DNA of 64,000 nt from Paucilactobacillus oligofermentans DSM 15707 = LMG 22743 (GCF_001434315.1 NZ_AZFE01000002.1:42569-106568); one strand, 5' to 3'. Counted from the first letter of the stretch, positions 32,732 through 41,277 are shown. Notes: generated from the sequence alone by a model not told the origin. Translations and numbers: made by a program.

Positions 32732-33466
32732 ATGCATGAATCTAACAAAAGACTATGTTATTTAATTGGATCATATTTACTTCTAATTTTAGTCCTATTA
32801 ACTACTGCATTTTCTAAGATATATTGGTCGCTTTCGACTAATCTTTACTCAGTAATTCAAGAAATTATTCCACTCATCATTACCATTGTAATAATCGGCC
32901 TTGTACATCAAAAGATTTTACTTGAAATAAATAAACCGATTTCTATAATCGTCATATTCTTACTAATTATAATTGCCATTTTAATCATTCCCCATTTAAA
33001 TAGCGATAATTTGATTACTAACATCTTCATTTTATTACTTGCATCTATCTTTGAAGAATTATACTTTAGAGGATATTTACTTCCCCAATTGACTATTATT
33101 TTTAAAAATCGTCATAAATCAAACTATATTTTATTCAGTATTTTTATCTCAAGCATAATCTTTGGTGCAACTCACGTTGTTAACGTCTTATCACAATCAC
33201 CATTTTCAACATTCATACAAATCATAACTGCTTGCATACTCGGAGTGATATTATCAATATTCTATCTCCGCACTCGTAGTATTATAATTCCCATTATTGT
33301 TCACTTTGCATTTAACGTAAGCACATTATCATCAGCACCGCAGTCACTTAATAATTTCAGTACCACCGGCATAATTCCAATTATAGTTTATGGCTTTATT
33401 GCATATTTGCTAATTCGATCAACAACTAACAACCATTATGATTTATTTTTAAATTCGTTCGTTTAA
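32732..33466 (+). CDS. CPBP family intramembrane metalloprotease, canonical motifs
   Basis: 244 residues, about seven membrane helices. Motif 1 is SIFEELYFRGYLLPQL (EExxxR), motif 2 SIIFGATHVVNV (FxxxH), motif 3 IIVHFAFNV (HxxxN). These are the catalytic residues of Rce1-like CAAX/bacteriocin-processing proteases (PlnI/SkkI type), which can confer bacteriocin immunity. GGTGGAGGG lies about 8 bases before the ATG. It lies 30 bases after the CPBP-like gene and shares its promoter with the PlnC-type operator. It ends at a bidirectional terminator facing thiE. Confidence 0.88.
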   Translation: MHESNKRLCYLIGSYLLLILVLLTTAFSKIYWSLSTNLYSVIQEIIPLIITIVIIGLVHQKILLEINKPISIIVIFLLIIIAILIIPHLNSDNLITNIFILLLASIFEELYFRGYLLPQLTIIFKNRHKSNYILFSIFISSIIFGATHVVNVLSQSPFSTFIQIITACILGVILSIFYLRTRSIIIPIIVHFAFNVSTLSSAPQSLNNFSTTGIIPIIVYGFIAYLLIRSTTNNHYDLFLNSFV

Positions 33467-33471
33467 ATTAA

Positions 33472-33514
33472 AAGCAAGCACGTAGAAATCGAATCATTTC
33501 TACGTGCTTGTTTT
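33472..33514. terminator. Bidirectional terminator
   Basis: AAGCAAGCACGTAGAAAT pairs with ATTTCTACGTGCTTG, 15-bp or longer stem with T run on the plus strand; it touches the end of thiE. Confidence 0.85.
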
Positions 33515-34161
33515 TAATAAATTGCCAGTAAATCTTTAACCGTTTGCGCTACATCTGGACTTTGCATAATCATTGAAATCCCTGAAATACCTGCTACTCC
33601 AGTTTGTTCTACCATTGTTTTCGCATTATCAGTAGTAATACCACCAACCGCAACAATGGGAAAATTGCTATAATCAACCAACGACTTAAGCTTCTCAAAA
33701 CCCAATACCGGATCAGCATCCGCTTTAGACCCAGTTGGAAAAACTGGTCCGCTACCTAAATAGGCAATCTTTTGTAATTGATTAGCATGATCAATCTGTT
33801 CCTTAGTATTACATGAATACCCGACAAACATGCCATCCCCGACCGCCGAAATGACTTCTTCGACCCGTTGATCTTTTTGTCCCACATGAACACCATCAGC
33901 GCCGACTGCAATCGCCAACTCATAATCATCATCAATAATAAATGGCACGTCATACTTTGTCGTTAGTTTTCGACACTTATCTGCGAGTGCCAAACGTTGA
34001 GCCGCATCCAACTGTGAGCTACCTTTTTCACGAAATTGAAATGCTGTGACTCCGGCCGCCAACGCTTTTTCGACACGAACTAAGAAATCATCCACATCGT
34101 GATTTACATCCTGTGTGCCTGCGATTAAATAAACCCGTAACATTTCTGATTTGAATTTCAT
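33514..34161 (-). CDS. thiE: Thiamine-phosphate synthase ThiE
   Basis: 215 residues from the ATG at 34161 (AAGGA nine bases upstream); a longer frame to 34254 lacks an SD. TIM-barrel motifs: VYLIAGTQDV, FQFREKGSS (PPi binding), FIIDDDYELAIAVGADGVHVGQKD, YLGSGPVFPTGSK, and FPIVAVGGITTDNAKTMV. It joins HMP-PP and thiazole phosphate to give thiamine phosphate. It follows thiM and thiD, though a hairpin at 34242-34278 lies in the 135-base gap. Confidence 0.94.
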   Translation of the reverse strand: MKFKSEMLRVYLIAGTQDVNHDVDDFLVRVEKALAAGVTAFQFREKGSSQLDAAQRLALADKCRKLTTKYDVPFIIDDDYELAIAVGADGVHVGQKDQRVEEVISAVGDGMFVGYSCNTKEQIDHANQLQKIAYLGSGPVFPTGSKADADPVLGFEKLKSLVDYSNFPIVAVGGITTDNAKTMVEQTGVAGISGISMIMQSPDVAQTVKDLLAIY

Positions 34162-34241
34162 TAATTTTTCCTTTTCCTGAGTTGATAACTGGATCATAGA
34201 AGTATACGGATTCAAGCAACAAGCTTCTCCACTTAATTTTA

Positions 34242-34278
34242 TAATTACAATCATCCAAACTTCGGATAATCGTAATTA
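34242..34278 (-). terminator. Hairpin between thiD and thiE
   Basis: TAATTACAATCATCC pairs with GGATAATCGTAATTA. The following T run is broken (ATTATAAAATT), so it may only weaken read-through or protect the mRNA. Confidence 0.45.
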
Positions 34279-34296
34279 TTCATTAATGCTAAAAGT

Positions 34297-35115
34297 CTAA
34301 CCGTTGCTTTCATCACTATTTCTGCCAGCCCAATGATTTAGCGGACCATGTCCATGTCCAACCACGATTCCATGGCGAATTGTTTCATCAACGTACTTTT
34401 TACCAATCCGAATCGCTGACTCAACAGATTTACCCTTAGCAAGTTCCGCCGTAATACAAGCTGATAAAGTATCGCCAGTTCCATGGGTCCGAATTGTATC
34501 AACTCGTTCTGCGGTTAACCAAAACGATGTGCCATCTTCCAGTAATACAAAATCACTACTTTGATCATCACCAACAAAGTGACCACCTTTAATCATGACG
34601 TTTTTCACACCAATCAATTGTAATTTTTTCGCAGCAATTTCCATATCAGCTTCATCTTCAATGGTAATTCCTGTTAATTTTTCCGCTTCCGGTAAGTTCG
34701 GCGTGGCAATAGTAGCTAGTGGCAACAACTCATTTTTAACCACTTCAACTGCATCTTCACTCAACAATGGTGCGCCACCTTTAGCAATCATAACTGGGTC
34801 AACTGTTAATGGGCCGAAATCATATTTTTTAAGATTTTTAACCACCGTACGAACTCGTTCAACGTCTGCTAACATCCCCGTCTTACAAGCCTTAATATCT
34901 AAATCTTCTGCCAGTGCCGTAAATTGTTCATCAATAATTTTAGTTGGTAGAGCAAACGCATCATCGACACCCAACGTGTTTTGCGCCGTAATCGCCACTA
35001 ATACTGTTGTCGCAAATACATGTCGTTCTTGAATCGTTTTTAAATCAGCTTGCATGCCTGCACCGCCACCACTATCAGAGCCAGCGATGGACAATGCCTG
35101 TACGAATTGTTCCAT
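34297..35115 (-). CDS. thiD: HMP/HMP-phosphate kinase ThiD
   Basis: 272 residues of the ribokinase fold. N-terminus ALSIAGSDSGGGAGMQADLKT is the classic ThiD substrate-binding motif. VTAQNT-like (AITAQNTLG), DPVMIAKGGAPLL, TPNLPEAEKLTG and the ATP/anion hole HGTGDTLSACITAEL (catalytic Asp) are present. It phosphorylates hydroxymethylpyrimidine twice for ThiE. It starts 3 bases after the thiM stop. Confidence 0.94.
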   Translation of the reverse strand: MEQFVQALSIAGSDSGGGAGMQADLKTIQERHVFATTVLVAITAQNTLGVDDAFALPTKIIDEQFTALAEDLDIKACKTGMLADVERVRTVVKNLKKYDFGPLTVDPVMIAKGGAPLLSEDAVEVVKNELLPLATIATPNLPEAEKLTGITIEDEADMEIAAKKLQLIGVKNVMIKGGHFVGDDQSSDFVLLEDGTSFWLTAERVDTIRTHGTGDTLSACITAELAKGKSVESAIRIGKKYVDETIRHGIVVGHGHGPLNHWAGRNSDESNG

Positions 35116-35118
35116 AAT

Positions 35119-35907
35119 TTATGCTTCCCTCAATTTTTCTTCAATTTGTGCTCGGGTTACTAAATGCAATTTATCCATCAATTTCATCGAGAAGGTTCCT
35201 GGTAATTCGCCACCTAATTCTTCCGCAACTAGTTGACCAGTCACTGCAAACACAGCACAGGCAGCTTTAGCTGCTTCAAAATAGTTATCACTGACCGCGG
35301 CAAATGCCCCCACGATACTCGTTAACATATCACCTGATCCAACATGAAGTTGAAATAGCGGTGTACCATTCTTAACTTTAGCAACCTTTGTTCCATCCGT
35401 AATCACATCAGTTGGTCCGGATAGAATCACGACACAGTTGCGTTTAATCGCACAAGCTTTAGCAATGGTTTCTAAATCACCACTACCTTGTCCTGCATCA
35501 ATTCCCTTAGCTTGCCAATCGATTCCAGCTAACGCTGCAATTTCACCGGCATTTCCACGAATCACATCTACTTGGAAATCGGATAATAATTGTTCGGCCA
35601 CATCTAAGCGAAATTTAATCGCCCCAACCGCCACTGGATCAATAATCAATGGCTTTTTGTATTGGTTGGCTAATTGCCCAACTCGTTTGATATGTGCCAC
35701 TTGTGGCGTCGTAAAGGCGCCTAAATTTAAAGCAACCGCTGAACTAATCGCTACCATTTCTTCTGATTCATCAATTTCTTCCGACATAATTGGTGAAGCC
35801 CCAATTGAGTTAATTCCATTCGCCACATCTTGAACCGTGACGAAGTTAGAAATGTTAAAAACGATGGGATTTTGTGTCCGGATTTGATCTAGTAATTCGA
35901 TTTGCAT
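35119..35907 (-). CDS. thiM: Hydroxyethylthiazole kinase ThiM
   Basis: 262 residues. Motifs: NPIVFNISNFVTVQDVANGIN, GASPIMSEEIDE (family normally GASPVMA), PLIIDPVAVGA, VIRGNAGEIAALAG, LSGPTDVITDG and VGSGDMLTSIVGAFAA; the last usually reads GTGCMLT, so the cysteine is aspartate here, as in several ThiM proteins. It salvages the thiazole moiety of thiamine. AAAGGAAG precedes the ATG. It is the first gene behind the TPP riboswitch. With thiD and thiE it makes a salvage-only thiamine pathway; no thiC or thiG is in the window. Confidence 0.93.
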   Translation of the reverse strand: MQIELLDQIRTQNPIVFNISNFVTVQDVANGINSIGASPIMSEEIDESEEMVAISSAVALNLGAFTTPQVAHIKRVGQLANQYKKPLIIDPVAVGAIKFRLDVAEQLLSDFQVDVIRGNAGEIAALAGIDWQAKGIDAGQGSGDLETIAKACAIKRNCVVILSGPTDVITDGTKVAKVKNGTPLFQLHVGSGDMLTSIVGAFAAVSDNYFEAAKAACAVFAVTGQLVAEELGGELPGTFSMKLMDKLHLVTRAQIEEKLREA

Positions 35908-35923
35908 GATAGCTTCCTTTCAG

Positions 35924-36003
35924 GTTCAACGGGAGACAGCAACGTTTTTGAAACGTGCTCCGGAAAACTAGTTAATCCTCAAGCATTAAACGTTTCCCGT
36001 CAC
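35924..36003 (-). other. Second structured element in the thiM leader
   Basis: Between the riboswitch terminator and the thiM SD, ACGGGA pairs with TCCCGT and AACGTTT with AAACGTT, enclosing an AACTAGTT palindrome. The 3' side runs into TTGAACCTG, which looks like a TPP P4/P5 fragment, but no CTGAGA partner exists. It contains one copy of the AAACGTGCTC motif. Role unknown. Confidence 0.45.
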
Positions 36004-36015
36004 ACTCTTTTTTCG

Positions 36016-36160
36016 ACAAAAAAAACCACTATTCGCGTAAAAATAGTAGTTGATATTTTTACACTTTCCTTCGCAAGTATGAACTTACAGGTTCCAAGGG
36101 ACATTGCTGCGCAAGCAAATCTCAGTTCTTCTACGAACACCCCTAGTGTTTTCATGATTA
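36016..36160 (-). promoter_or_regulatory. TPP riboswitch of thiM-thiD-thiE
   Basis: The minus strand carries AGGGGTG, AACTGAGATTTGC, CCCTTGGAACCTG and a P1 closing segment, the THI-box core (36062-36160). A terminator ACTACTATTTTT..AATAGTGGT with a T run follows at 36016-36052. Thiamine pyrophosphate should end transcription here. Confidence 0.88.
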
Positions 36161-36240
36161 TTTAATTGTCGAATTCATTGTACTGTAAAAGTGCTTACAT
36201 CACAAGTCAGATCAAATTAAATCGTTAATAATAAAAGTTA

Positions 36241-36993
36241 TTACCATATTCGACTTAAATTTTGACTTTTTGCTGGTAACCGTAAAATTTTAATCAAGTT
36301 AATAACGGCAATAATCATACATATAATCCCCGTTGCAAACCAAATTGGTTGATTAAAAATAGTTGGTAAAATGCTACTAAAGAAACCGATTCCCTTTGGT
36401 GCAAAGTTTAAAAACGTCCCCATTATAATTAAAATATAAATAAATACTGAGCTTCCTTCGCGAGATTGTCTCTTATCTAACATATAACCTGGACCAATTG
36501 CCATCACAAAGTTAGTTAATGGTAGCCACATAAACATTGCTGTATCTTGCATTAAATATCTGAGTACATTAATAACGCAGTACATAATAACCACTTGTTG
36601 TACAACTTTCTTAATGGCATAACTTTTTGAAACTGCTGTTGAATTAGCCATCTGCCAATTTTCTTGACGTGAATACTTCACTTCCATGGCTAAACAATAT
36701 ATTTCCATCGCCGTCCAAACATACATGCCAATCGCAAAAACAGAAAATAACCAAAAAAAATCATTTTTAATCGCTAACACAGAAAATACAATAGCAGCTG
36801 TTGAGTCATGAGCTAAAAAGAACGTGTGCATCCAAACTGGAAAAGGACCTTTCTTTTCCTTAATGGTCAAAGCAACCGCCCAAAAATATTCCAACATTCC
36901 AATCGAATTAGCCGCAACAAAACCAATCAACAAGCTAATGACATTTGGATTATTAACAGACATACTATTAATAATCTGACTAGTTGTATACAT
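36241..36993 (-). CDS. Polytopic membrane protein beside TetR, unknown function
   Basis: 250 residues from the ATG at 36993 (GGAGG nine bases upstream). About six or seven membrane helices: residues about 17-40, 55-80, 83-105, 135-155, 160-178, 192-212 and 222-243. No family signature that I recognise; charged loops are EKKGPFPVW and EVKYSRQENWQ. It is divergent from a TetR regulator with only 45 bases between, so it is probably the regulator's target. A transport or sensing role is only a guess. Confidence 0.6.
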   Translation of the reverse strand: MYTTSQIINSMSVNNPNVISLLIGFVAANSIGMLEYFWAVALTIKEKKGPFPVWMHTFFLAHDSTAAIVFSVLAIKNDFFWLFSVFAIGMYVWTAMEIYCLAMEVKYSRQENWQMANSTAVSKSYAIKKVVQQVVIMYCVINVLRYLMQDTAMFMWLPLTNFVMAIGPGYMLDKRQSREGSSVFIYILIIMGTFLNFAPKGIGFFSSILPTIFNQPIWFATGIICMIIAVINLIKILRLPAKSQNLSRIW

Positions 36994-37014
36994 AATTATT
37001 TCCTCCATTTTTAT

Positions 37015-37030
37015 TACACAAGTGTATAAT
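37015..37030 (+). promoter_or_regulatory. TetR promoter and operator-like inverted repeat
   Basis: TACAC-AA-GTGTA (37015-37026) overlaps a consensus TATAAT (37025-37030). The ATG of the regulator is at 37039, 8 bases past the -10, so the mRNA would have almost no leader. No SD is present. Confidence 0.5.
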
Positions 37031-37038
37031 AAAACTAC

Positions 37039-37680
37039 ATGGTGAATGAAACAACACCCAATTTAGATTTTAATGTGTCTTATGACTCAACTTTAGACAA
37101 AACCGAGGTATATCTTTTGAAAAATAAAAATGATTTAAGAGTTATCAAAACTGAAAATCAGATTAATGCTGCCTTTATTTCATTAATTCAATCAAAAGCA
37201 ACAGATAAAATAACTATCAGTGAACTGGCAAAAGAAGCACAAATTCAACGTAAAACTTTCTATTTACATTATCAATCAATCGATGAACTTATTTTAAAAT
37301 TCGAAAAAAGCCTACTAGTTGAAATTAAAAATTTATTAGCTAAAATTGATCCATCATCAATTAATGAATTAACGTTTGGCCTTAACCAACTATTAATGCA
37401 ACATTATATTTTCTATCAAAATATTTTCAAAGCTCGCAATAATTTATTTTTAACCGAAGATTGTAAAAATATTTTTGCATCAGCATTGGCGCAACATTTA
37501 AAAACTCATTCTTCTCTCAATCAGATTCAGACCGAATTTTATGCCAACTTTATTGCTGCCGGAATAGTAGAAACCTACAGCAACTGGTTTGAACATGATT
37601 CCAATCTTAAGATTAATGATTTAACCAACCACATCAATACCATTATCAATCCTATTTTTAACGATATCATCAAAAAATAA
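37039..37680 (+). CDS. TetR-family regulator, possibly leaderless
   Basis: 213 residues. After a 45-residue N-terminal extension comes a TetR helix-turn-helix (ITISELAKEAQIQRKTFYLH, then YQSIDELILKF), near residues 60-90. The C-terminal ligand domain is all-helical and unmatched. The extension before the DNA-binding domain is longer than usual, and no later start with a good SD exists. Placement, divergent from a membrane protein gene, suggests local control of that gene. Confidence 0.8.
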   Translation: MVNETTPNLDFNVSYDSTLDKTEVYLLKNKNDLRVIKTENQINAAFISLIQSKATDKITISELAKEAQIQRKTFYLHYQSIDELILKFEKSLLVEIKNLLAKIDPSSINELTFGLNQLLMQHYIFYQNIFKARNNLFLTEDCKNIFASALAQHLKTHSSLNQIQTEFYANFIAAGIVETYSNWFEHDSNLKINDLTNHINTIINPIFNDIIKK

Positions 37681-37763
37681 CATTAAATTTTTTTAATTTT
37701 AGATATCACTAATTAAAATTTAACGATAAATTTATATTATTTTACATTTGTGAATAAATCTAC

Positions 37764-37792
37764 TTGTATCACGTTTCGCCTTGTATTATGAT
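37764..37792 (+). promoter_or_regulatory. Promoter of the HprK/PEPCK-like gene
   Basis: TTGTAT (37764-37769), 17-base spacer, TATGAT (37787-37792). Confidence 0.65.
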
Positions 37793-37840
37793 AGTTTCAA
37801 TATCCACCAACGTTCTCAATCGAAAGGAAAATGATTATCA

Positions 37841-39535
37841 ATGGAAAATGTGAATTTCATTAAAAATGGTTCAACCTATTTGAACCTAGATCGAAAGATT
37901 GCCGTTCTAAATTATAACCAAAATTATCTTAGTAACGTCTTTGATTTACTCAATAGTGACGAAATCCTCAACATTATTGATTGTTTTTTGACTTCAACGC
38001 CGAACCATCAAACTAAAATCAATCAACTTACTAGCGTTGATTACGTCGCTATCATTAAACGAGTTTTGATTGATGACGATACCGTTTATCAATCCTTTGA
38101 TGCTAAAGAAATTTTAACCAGCGTTGAAAATTTGTACTCATTTTACCGGTCATTCTTACGAATCTCCGTTATGAATGCCACCAATAATCAAATTTTAAAT
38201 AGTGAATTTTTAGCCATTGATGATAAGTTTAATGACTTAGTCAGAAACCTTTATCGTTCGGTTGAAGAAAAAGTTCAAGGATTTCCTAATCATACTTACC
38301 GTCAAGTTAACGCCGGTACTAATGCTTCATTGATGGTTAAACCTTACAAATGGTCAATTCCATCTGATTACGAACAACTTAAATCAATTAATTTTATTGA
38401 TAAAATCATGTTACGTCCACCAATGATGATGCACACTCAAAGTAACAAACGCAAAGGCACTTTTTCAAGTGTTGATTATAATCCAATTGATCATTTTGAT
38501 GGCAATCCTGATGAATGGTACTGCTACCCCGCTAAAATTGGTGAAAGTTTAGCCCTAATTTACTTCCATCAAGATTACTTCGTTAGTGGTTTAGCCCTCG
38601 CTAACCTCTTTGAACTAGCTGATGAAGCCGACGTCGCTAATCACAAACCTGATTTAATTTTGCTCTTCGGGGTTAAACAAACTGAAGGCGATGTTAGTCA
38701 TTATCACCATGATGAAAAAAATGACATCTGGGTCGGTGAAGTGCCTTACAACAACCAAACCACTTACTTTGGTTACATGAAAAAAATGTGCCTCACGTTG
38801 CATAACTTGCATATGATTTATCAAAATCGCTTACCAATTCACGGTTCAATGGTCAAAATTAAGTTTTCAAATGGAAAAACCAAAACTGTGGTCTTCTTTG
38901 GCGATTCCGGTGCCGGTAAGTCTGAATCAATTGAGGCCCTGCAAGAAATTGCCGGTGACCAAATTCATAAAATGGAAACCATTTTTGATGACATGGGTAG
39001 TTTCACATTAGATTCATCCGATTCTGAAGGTCTATACGCCCAAGGAACTGAAATTGGGGCATTTGTTCGCCTTGATGATTTGAGTAGTGCGGTTGCCTTT
39101 AACAATATGGATCGTGGAGTTTATTTAAACCCTGAACAAAAAAATGCTCGGGTAATTATTCCGGCGAACACTTATGACCGTGTAGTTACGCATCATCATA
39201 TCGATATGTGGGTCTATGCCAATAATTATGATACTGAAATTGGTTTACACCGCTTCGATGATAAAAACGAAGCCAAGCAAACTTTCGTTGATGGCAAACG
39301 CTTTGCACTTGGAACCACTGATGAAGTCGGTATGAGTACGACCTTCTTCGCTAATCCATTTGGTCCTGTCCAAGAACCAGTTAAAACCCAACCAATTATT
39401 GATCAAGTTTTTGATACGCTCTTTGAACATAATGTCTATGTCGGCGAAATCTATACCCACTTAGGTAATGATAAATCGAAAGATAGTTTAAACGGTTCCG
39501 TTCAAGCAATGTTAAATACCTTGATGGACTCATAA
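37841..39535 (+). CDS. Large HprK/PEPCK-like P-loop protein, unknown substrate
   Basis: 564 residues. The P-loop TVVFFGDSGAGKSESIEALQ (near residue 350) is close to the GDSGxGKSE loop of HPr kinase and to the GxSGTGKT loop of ATP-dependent PEP carboxykinase. ETIFDDMGSFTLD (near 385) supplies the acidic metal-binding segment. The first 330 residues are not part of HprK and match nothing I recognise. PEPCK landmarks such as the substrate-binding Arg/Lys set cannot be confirmed. So it is a kinase-like or carboxykinase-like enzyme of uncertain reaction. AAAGGAAAATG gives a fair SD. It ends at a strong bidirectional terminator. Confidence 0.6.
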   Translation: MENVNFIKNGSTYLNLDRKIAVLNYNQNYLSNVFDLLNSDEILNIIDCFLTSTPNHQTKINQLTSVDYVAIIKRVLIDDDTVYQSFDAKEILTSVENLYSFYRSFLRISVMNATNNQILNSEFLAIDDKFNDLVRNLYRSVEEKVQGFPNHTYRQVNAGTNASLMVKPYKWSIPSDYEQLKSINFIDKIMLRPPMMMHTQSNKRKGTFSSVDYNPIDHFDGNPDEWYCYPAKIGESLALIYFHQDYFVSGLALANLFELADEADVANHKPDLILLFGVKQTEGDVSHYHHDEKNDIWVGEVPYNNQTTYFGYMKKMCLTLHNLHMIYQNRLPIHGSMVKIKFSNGKTKTVVFFGDSGAGKSESIEALQEIAGDQIHKMETIFDDMGSFTLDSSDSEGLYAQGTEIGAFVRLDDLSSAVAFNNMDRGVYLNPEQKNARVIIPANTYDRVVTHHHIDMWVYANNYDTEIGLHRFDDKNEAKQTFVDGKRFALGTTDEVGMSTTFFANPFGPVQEPVKTQPIIDQVFDTLFEHNVYVGEIYTHLGNDKSKDSLNGSVQAMLNTLMDS

Positions 39536-39538
39536 ATT

Positions 39539-39576
39539 AAAGCTCAGCTCGCAAATTTTGCGAACTGAGCTTTTTT
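39539..39576. terminator. Bidirectional terminator between the P-loop gene and fetB
   Basis: AAAGCTCAGCTCGCAA pairs with TTGCGAACTGAGCTTT with one G-U or mismatch; T runs on both strands. Confidence 0.9.
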
Positions 39577-39580
39577 AGAA

Positions 39581-40336
39581 TTATTTTAATTGCATTTTAC
39601 TATTATAAAATTTACGATAGGCCAGATAACAAGCAATCACGGAACCAATCGCGGTGGTGGCTAATAACATAAACATCACCATAATTTGATATTTAATTGC
39701 CTTAACCGGATCGACACCGGCAATAATTAATCCGGACATCATCCCCGGCAAACTAACTAATCCCACGGTTTTAGCTGAATCAATCGTTGGTGACATCCCC
39801 GCGCGGACACTTTCCGCCACAATCGAGCGCGAAGCTAATTTAATTTCCGCTCCCAAAGCTAACTTTTCAATTACTTGCTGGCGTTGATCACGGAAACTAG
39901 CATTTAGATTTCGATAACATAAACCAATCGCGACCATGGTATTACTGGCAACCATCCCTGAGAATGGAATGATTTGGGCGGGAATCATTTTTAATGAACC
40001 TGTGGCAATCAACGTTCCAACCACAACTACCGTACTGGTTAAAATCGCAATAAATGAAATGAAAAAAGCATTTTCAATTCCAGGTCCACGTTTACGAGCG
40101 TTATCGGCCGCATTAATGATAATAATCAGAATCATTAGCAAAGTAACGACCCAGTTGTTAATTTTAAACACGTACTTCAGCAAATAACCAACCACGGTTA
40201 ATTGAATGACGGTCCGAATAACGCCAATAATAATGTCCTTATTCAAACCAAGTTTTTCACGATAACTGATAAAGACCGCAACCAATACTAATCCAGTCAC
40301 TAACGTTAATGATACATTGCTTACTACTAGATTCAT
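39581..40336 (-). CDS. fetB: ABC transporter permease FetB (YbbM) family
   Basis: 251 residues, six or seven helices. Family (UPF0014) segments: VIRTVIQLTVVGYLLKYVF, PFSGMVASNTMVAIGLCY, LALGAEIKLASRSIVAESVR, AGMSPTIDSAKTVGLVSLPGMMSGLIIAG. In E. coli FetAB exports iron and protects from oxidative stress. It overlaps the ATPase gene by 4 bases, so the two are made together. The metal in this organism is not known. Confidence 0.9.
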   Translation of the reverse strand: MNLVVSNVSLTLVTGLVLVAVFISYREKLGLNKDIIIGVIRTVIQLTVVGYLLKYVFKINNWVVTLLMILIIIINAADNARKRGPGIENAFFISFIAILTSTVVVVGTLIATGSLKMIPAQIIPFSGMVASNTMVAIGLCYRNLNASFRDQRQQVIEKLALGAEIKLASRSIVAESVRAGMSPTIDSAKTVGLVSLPGMMSGLIIAGVDPVKAIKYQIMVMFMLLATTAIGSVIACYLAYRKFYNSKMQLK

Positions 40337-40974
40337 CGACTAATCCTCCCATCAACCACCGCAATAACTTTTTCAGCATTCTCAATTTCTTGTTGATCAT
40401 GAGTCACCGAAACAATCGCAATTTGTTCTTCTTGATGAACCGCGCGAATCAAGTTCCAAACAATCGCTTTGTTTTCCGCATCTAGTCCGGTTGTAATTTC
40501 ATCTAGTAATAAAACTTTAGGCAAATACATTAAATTACGTAAAAGCGCAATTCGTTGTCGTTCACCACCGGAAACCTCAATTACTTTTTGGTCCATCATG
40601 GAAGCTGGTAATTGCACTCGTGCCATTAATTCTAGTGCTCGGTCACGATTATATTCAACACCCCGAACTTCAGCCGGAAATTTTAAATTATCTTCAACCG
40701 TTTCACCAAATAGCGCTGGTCGTTGAACACAATATGAAACTTCTCGCCGATATTTAACTGGATCTAATTCCATCACATTTTGGCCTTGGAAGTCAATTTC
40801 TCCACTCGTTGCCGAAATCATTTGCGCCATTAACGTTAAAATTGTACTTTTACCGCCACCAGATAAACCAACAATCGTTAAATAGTCATTGTCAGCAACT
40901 TCTAAATCTAATTGATTCAAGATTTTTTTATCGCCGACCTGATAGCTCACTTGTTTAAATTCAATTACTGCCAT
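40333..40974 (-). CDS. fetA: ABC transporter ATPase FetA (YbbL) family
   Basis: 213 residues. Walker A IVGLSGGGKSTILTLMAQ, Q-loop SYCVQRPALFGETVEDN, signature VSGGERQRIALLRNLM, Walker B VLLLDEITTGLD, and H-loop VSVTHD. Short ATPase paired with a UPF0014 permease, as in FetA. Upstream of the ATG at 40974 the region to 41047 has no regulator box that I can identify. Confidence 0.9.
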   Translation of the reverse strand: MAVIEFKQVSYQVGDKKILNQLDLEVADNDYLTIVGLSGGGKSTILTLMAQMISATSGEIDFQGQNVMELDPVKYRREVSYCVQRPALFGETVEDNLKFPAEVRGVEYNRDRALELMARVQLPASMMDQKVIEVSGGERQRIALLRNLMYLPKVLLLDEITTGLDAENKAIVWNLIRAVHQEEQIAIVSVTHDQQEIENAEKVIAVVDGRISR

Positions 40975-41047
40975 TACTGCACCTCATTATATTAATCCCT
41001 TAAGTATAACTAACTCATCGATTAGAACCAACTAATTAAGGTTATGA

Positions 41048-41076
41048 TTGACATTAGCTTGGCATATCGTTATGGT
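41048..41076 (+). promoter_or_regulatory. tenA promoter
   Basis: TTGACA (41048-41053), 17-base spacer, TATGGT (41071-41076). Confidence 0.7.
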
Positions 41077-41099
41077 AGACTCAATTAAATATCATTATC

Positions 41100-41277
41100 T
41101 GGGGTGCCAACTTGGCTGAGAATATACCCATTGAACCTGATCCGCGTAATGGCGGCGTAGGAAGTTAAAGTGATTTACAGCACGCTTGAAAATTGTGCAG
41201 TAAATCACGTTTCAACCAACATAAATTTCAATGCAAAAGCCCCCCAGATAAAATTAACTGGAGGGCTCTTTATTTTG
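41100..41277 (+). promoter_or_regulatory. TPP riboswitch of tenA with SD inside the terminator stem
   Basis: GGGGTGCC, GGCTGAGAATATACCC, TTGAACCTGATCCGCGTAAT and GGCGTAGGAAG (41100-41168) form a complete THI element. At 41238-41268 AGCCCCCCAG pairs with CTGGAGGGCT, followed by CTTTATTTT. The same 3' arm contains the GGAGGG that is the SD of tenA, so the hairpin would both end transcription and hide the ribosome site. Confidence 0.92.

Noticed and set aside
41170..41274. Upstream ATG start of TenA
   Set aside because: It would place the riboswitch terminator inside the coding region and has no SD.
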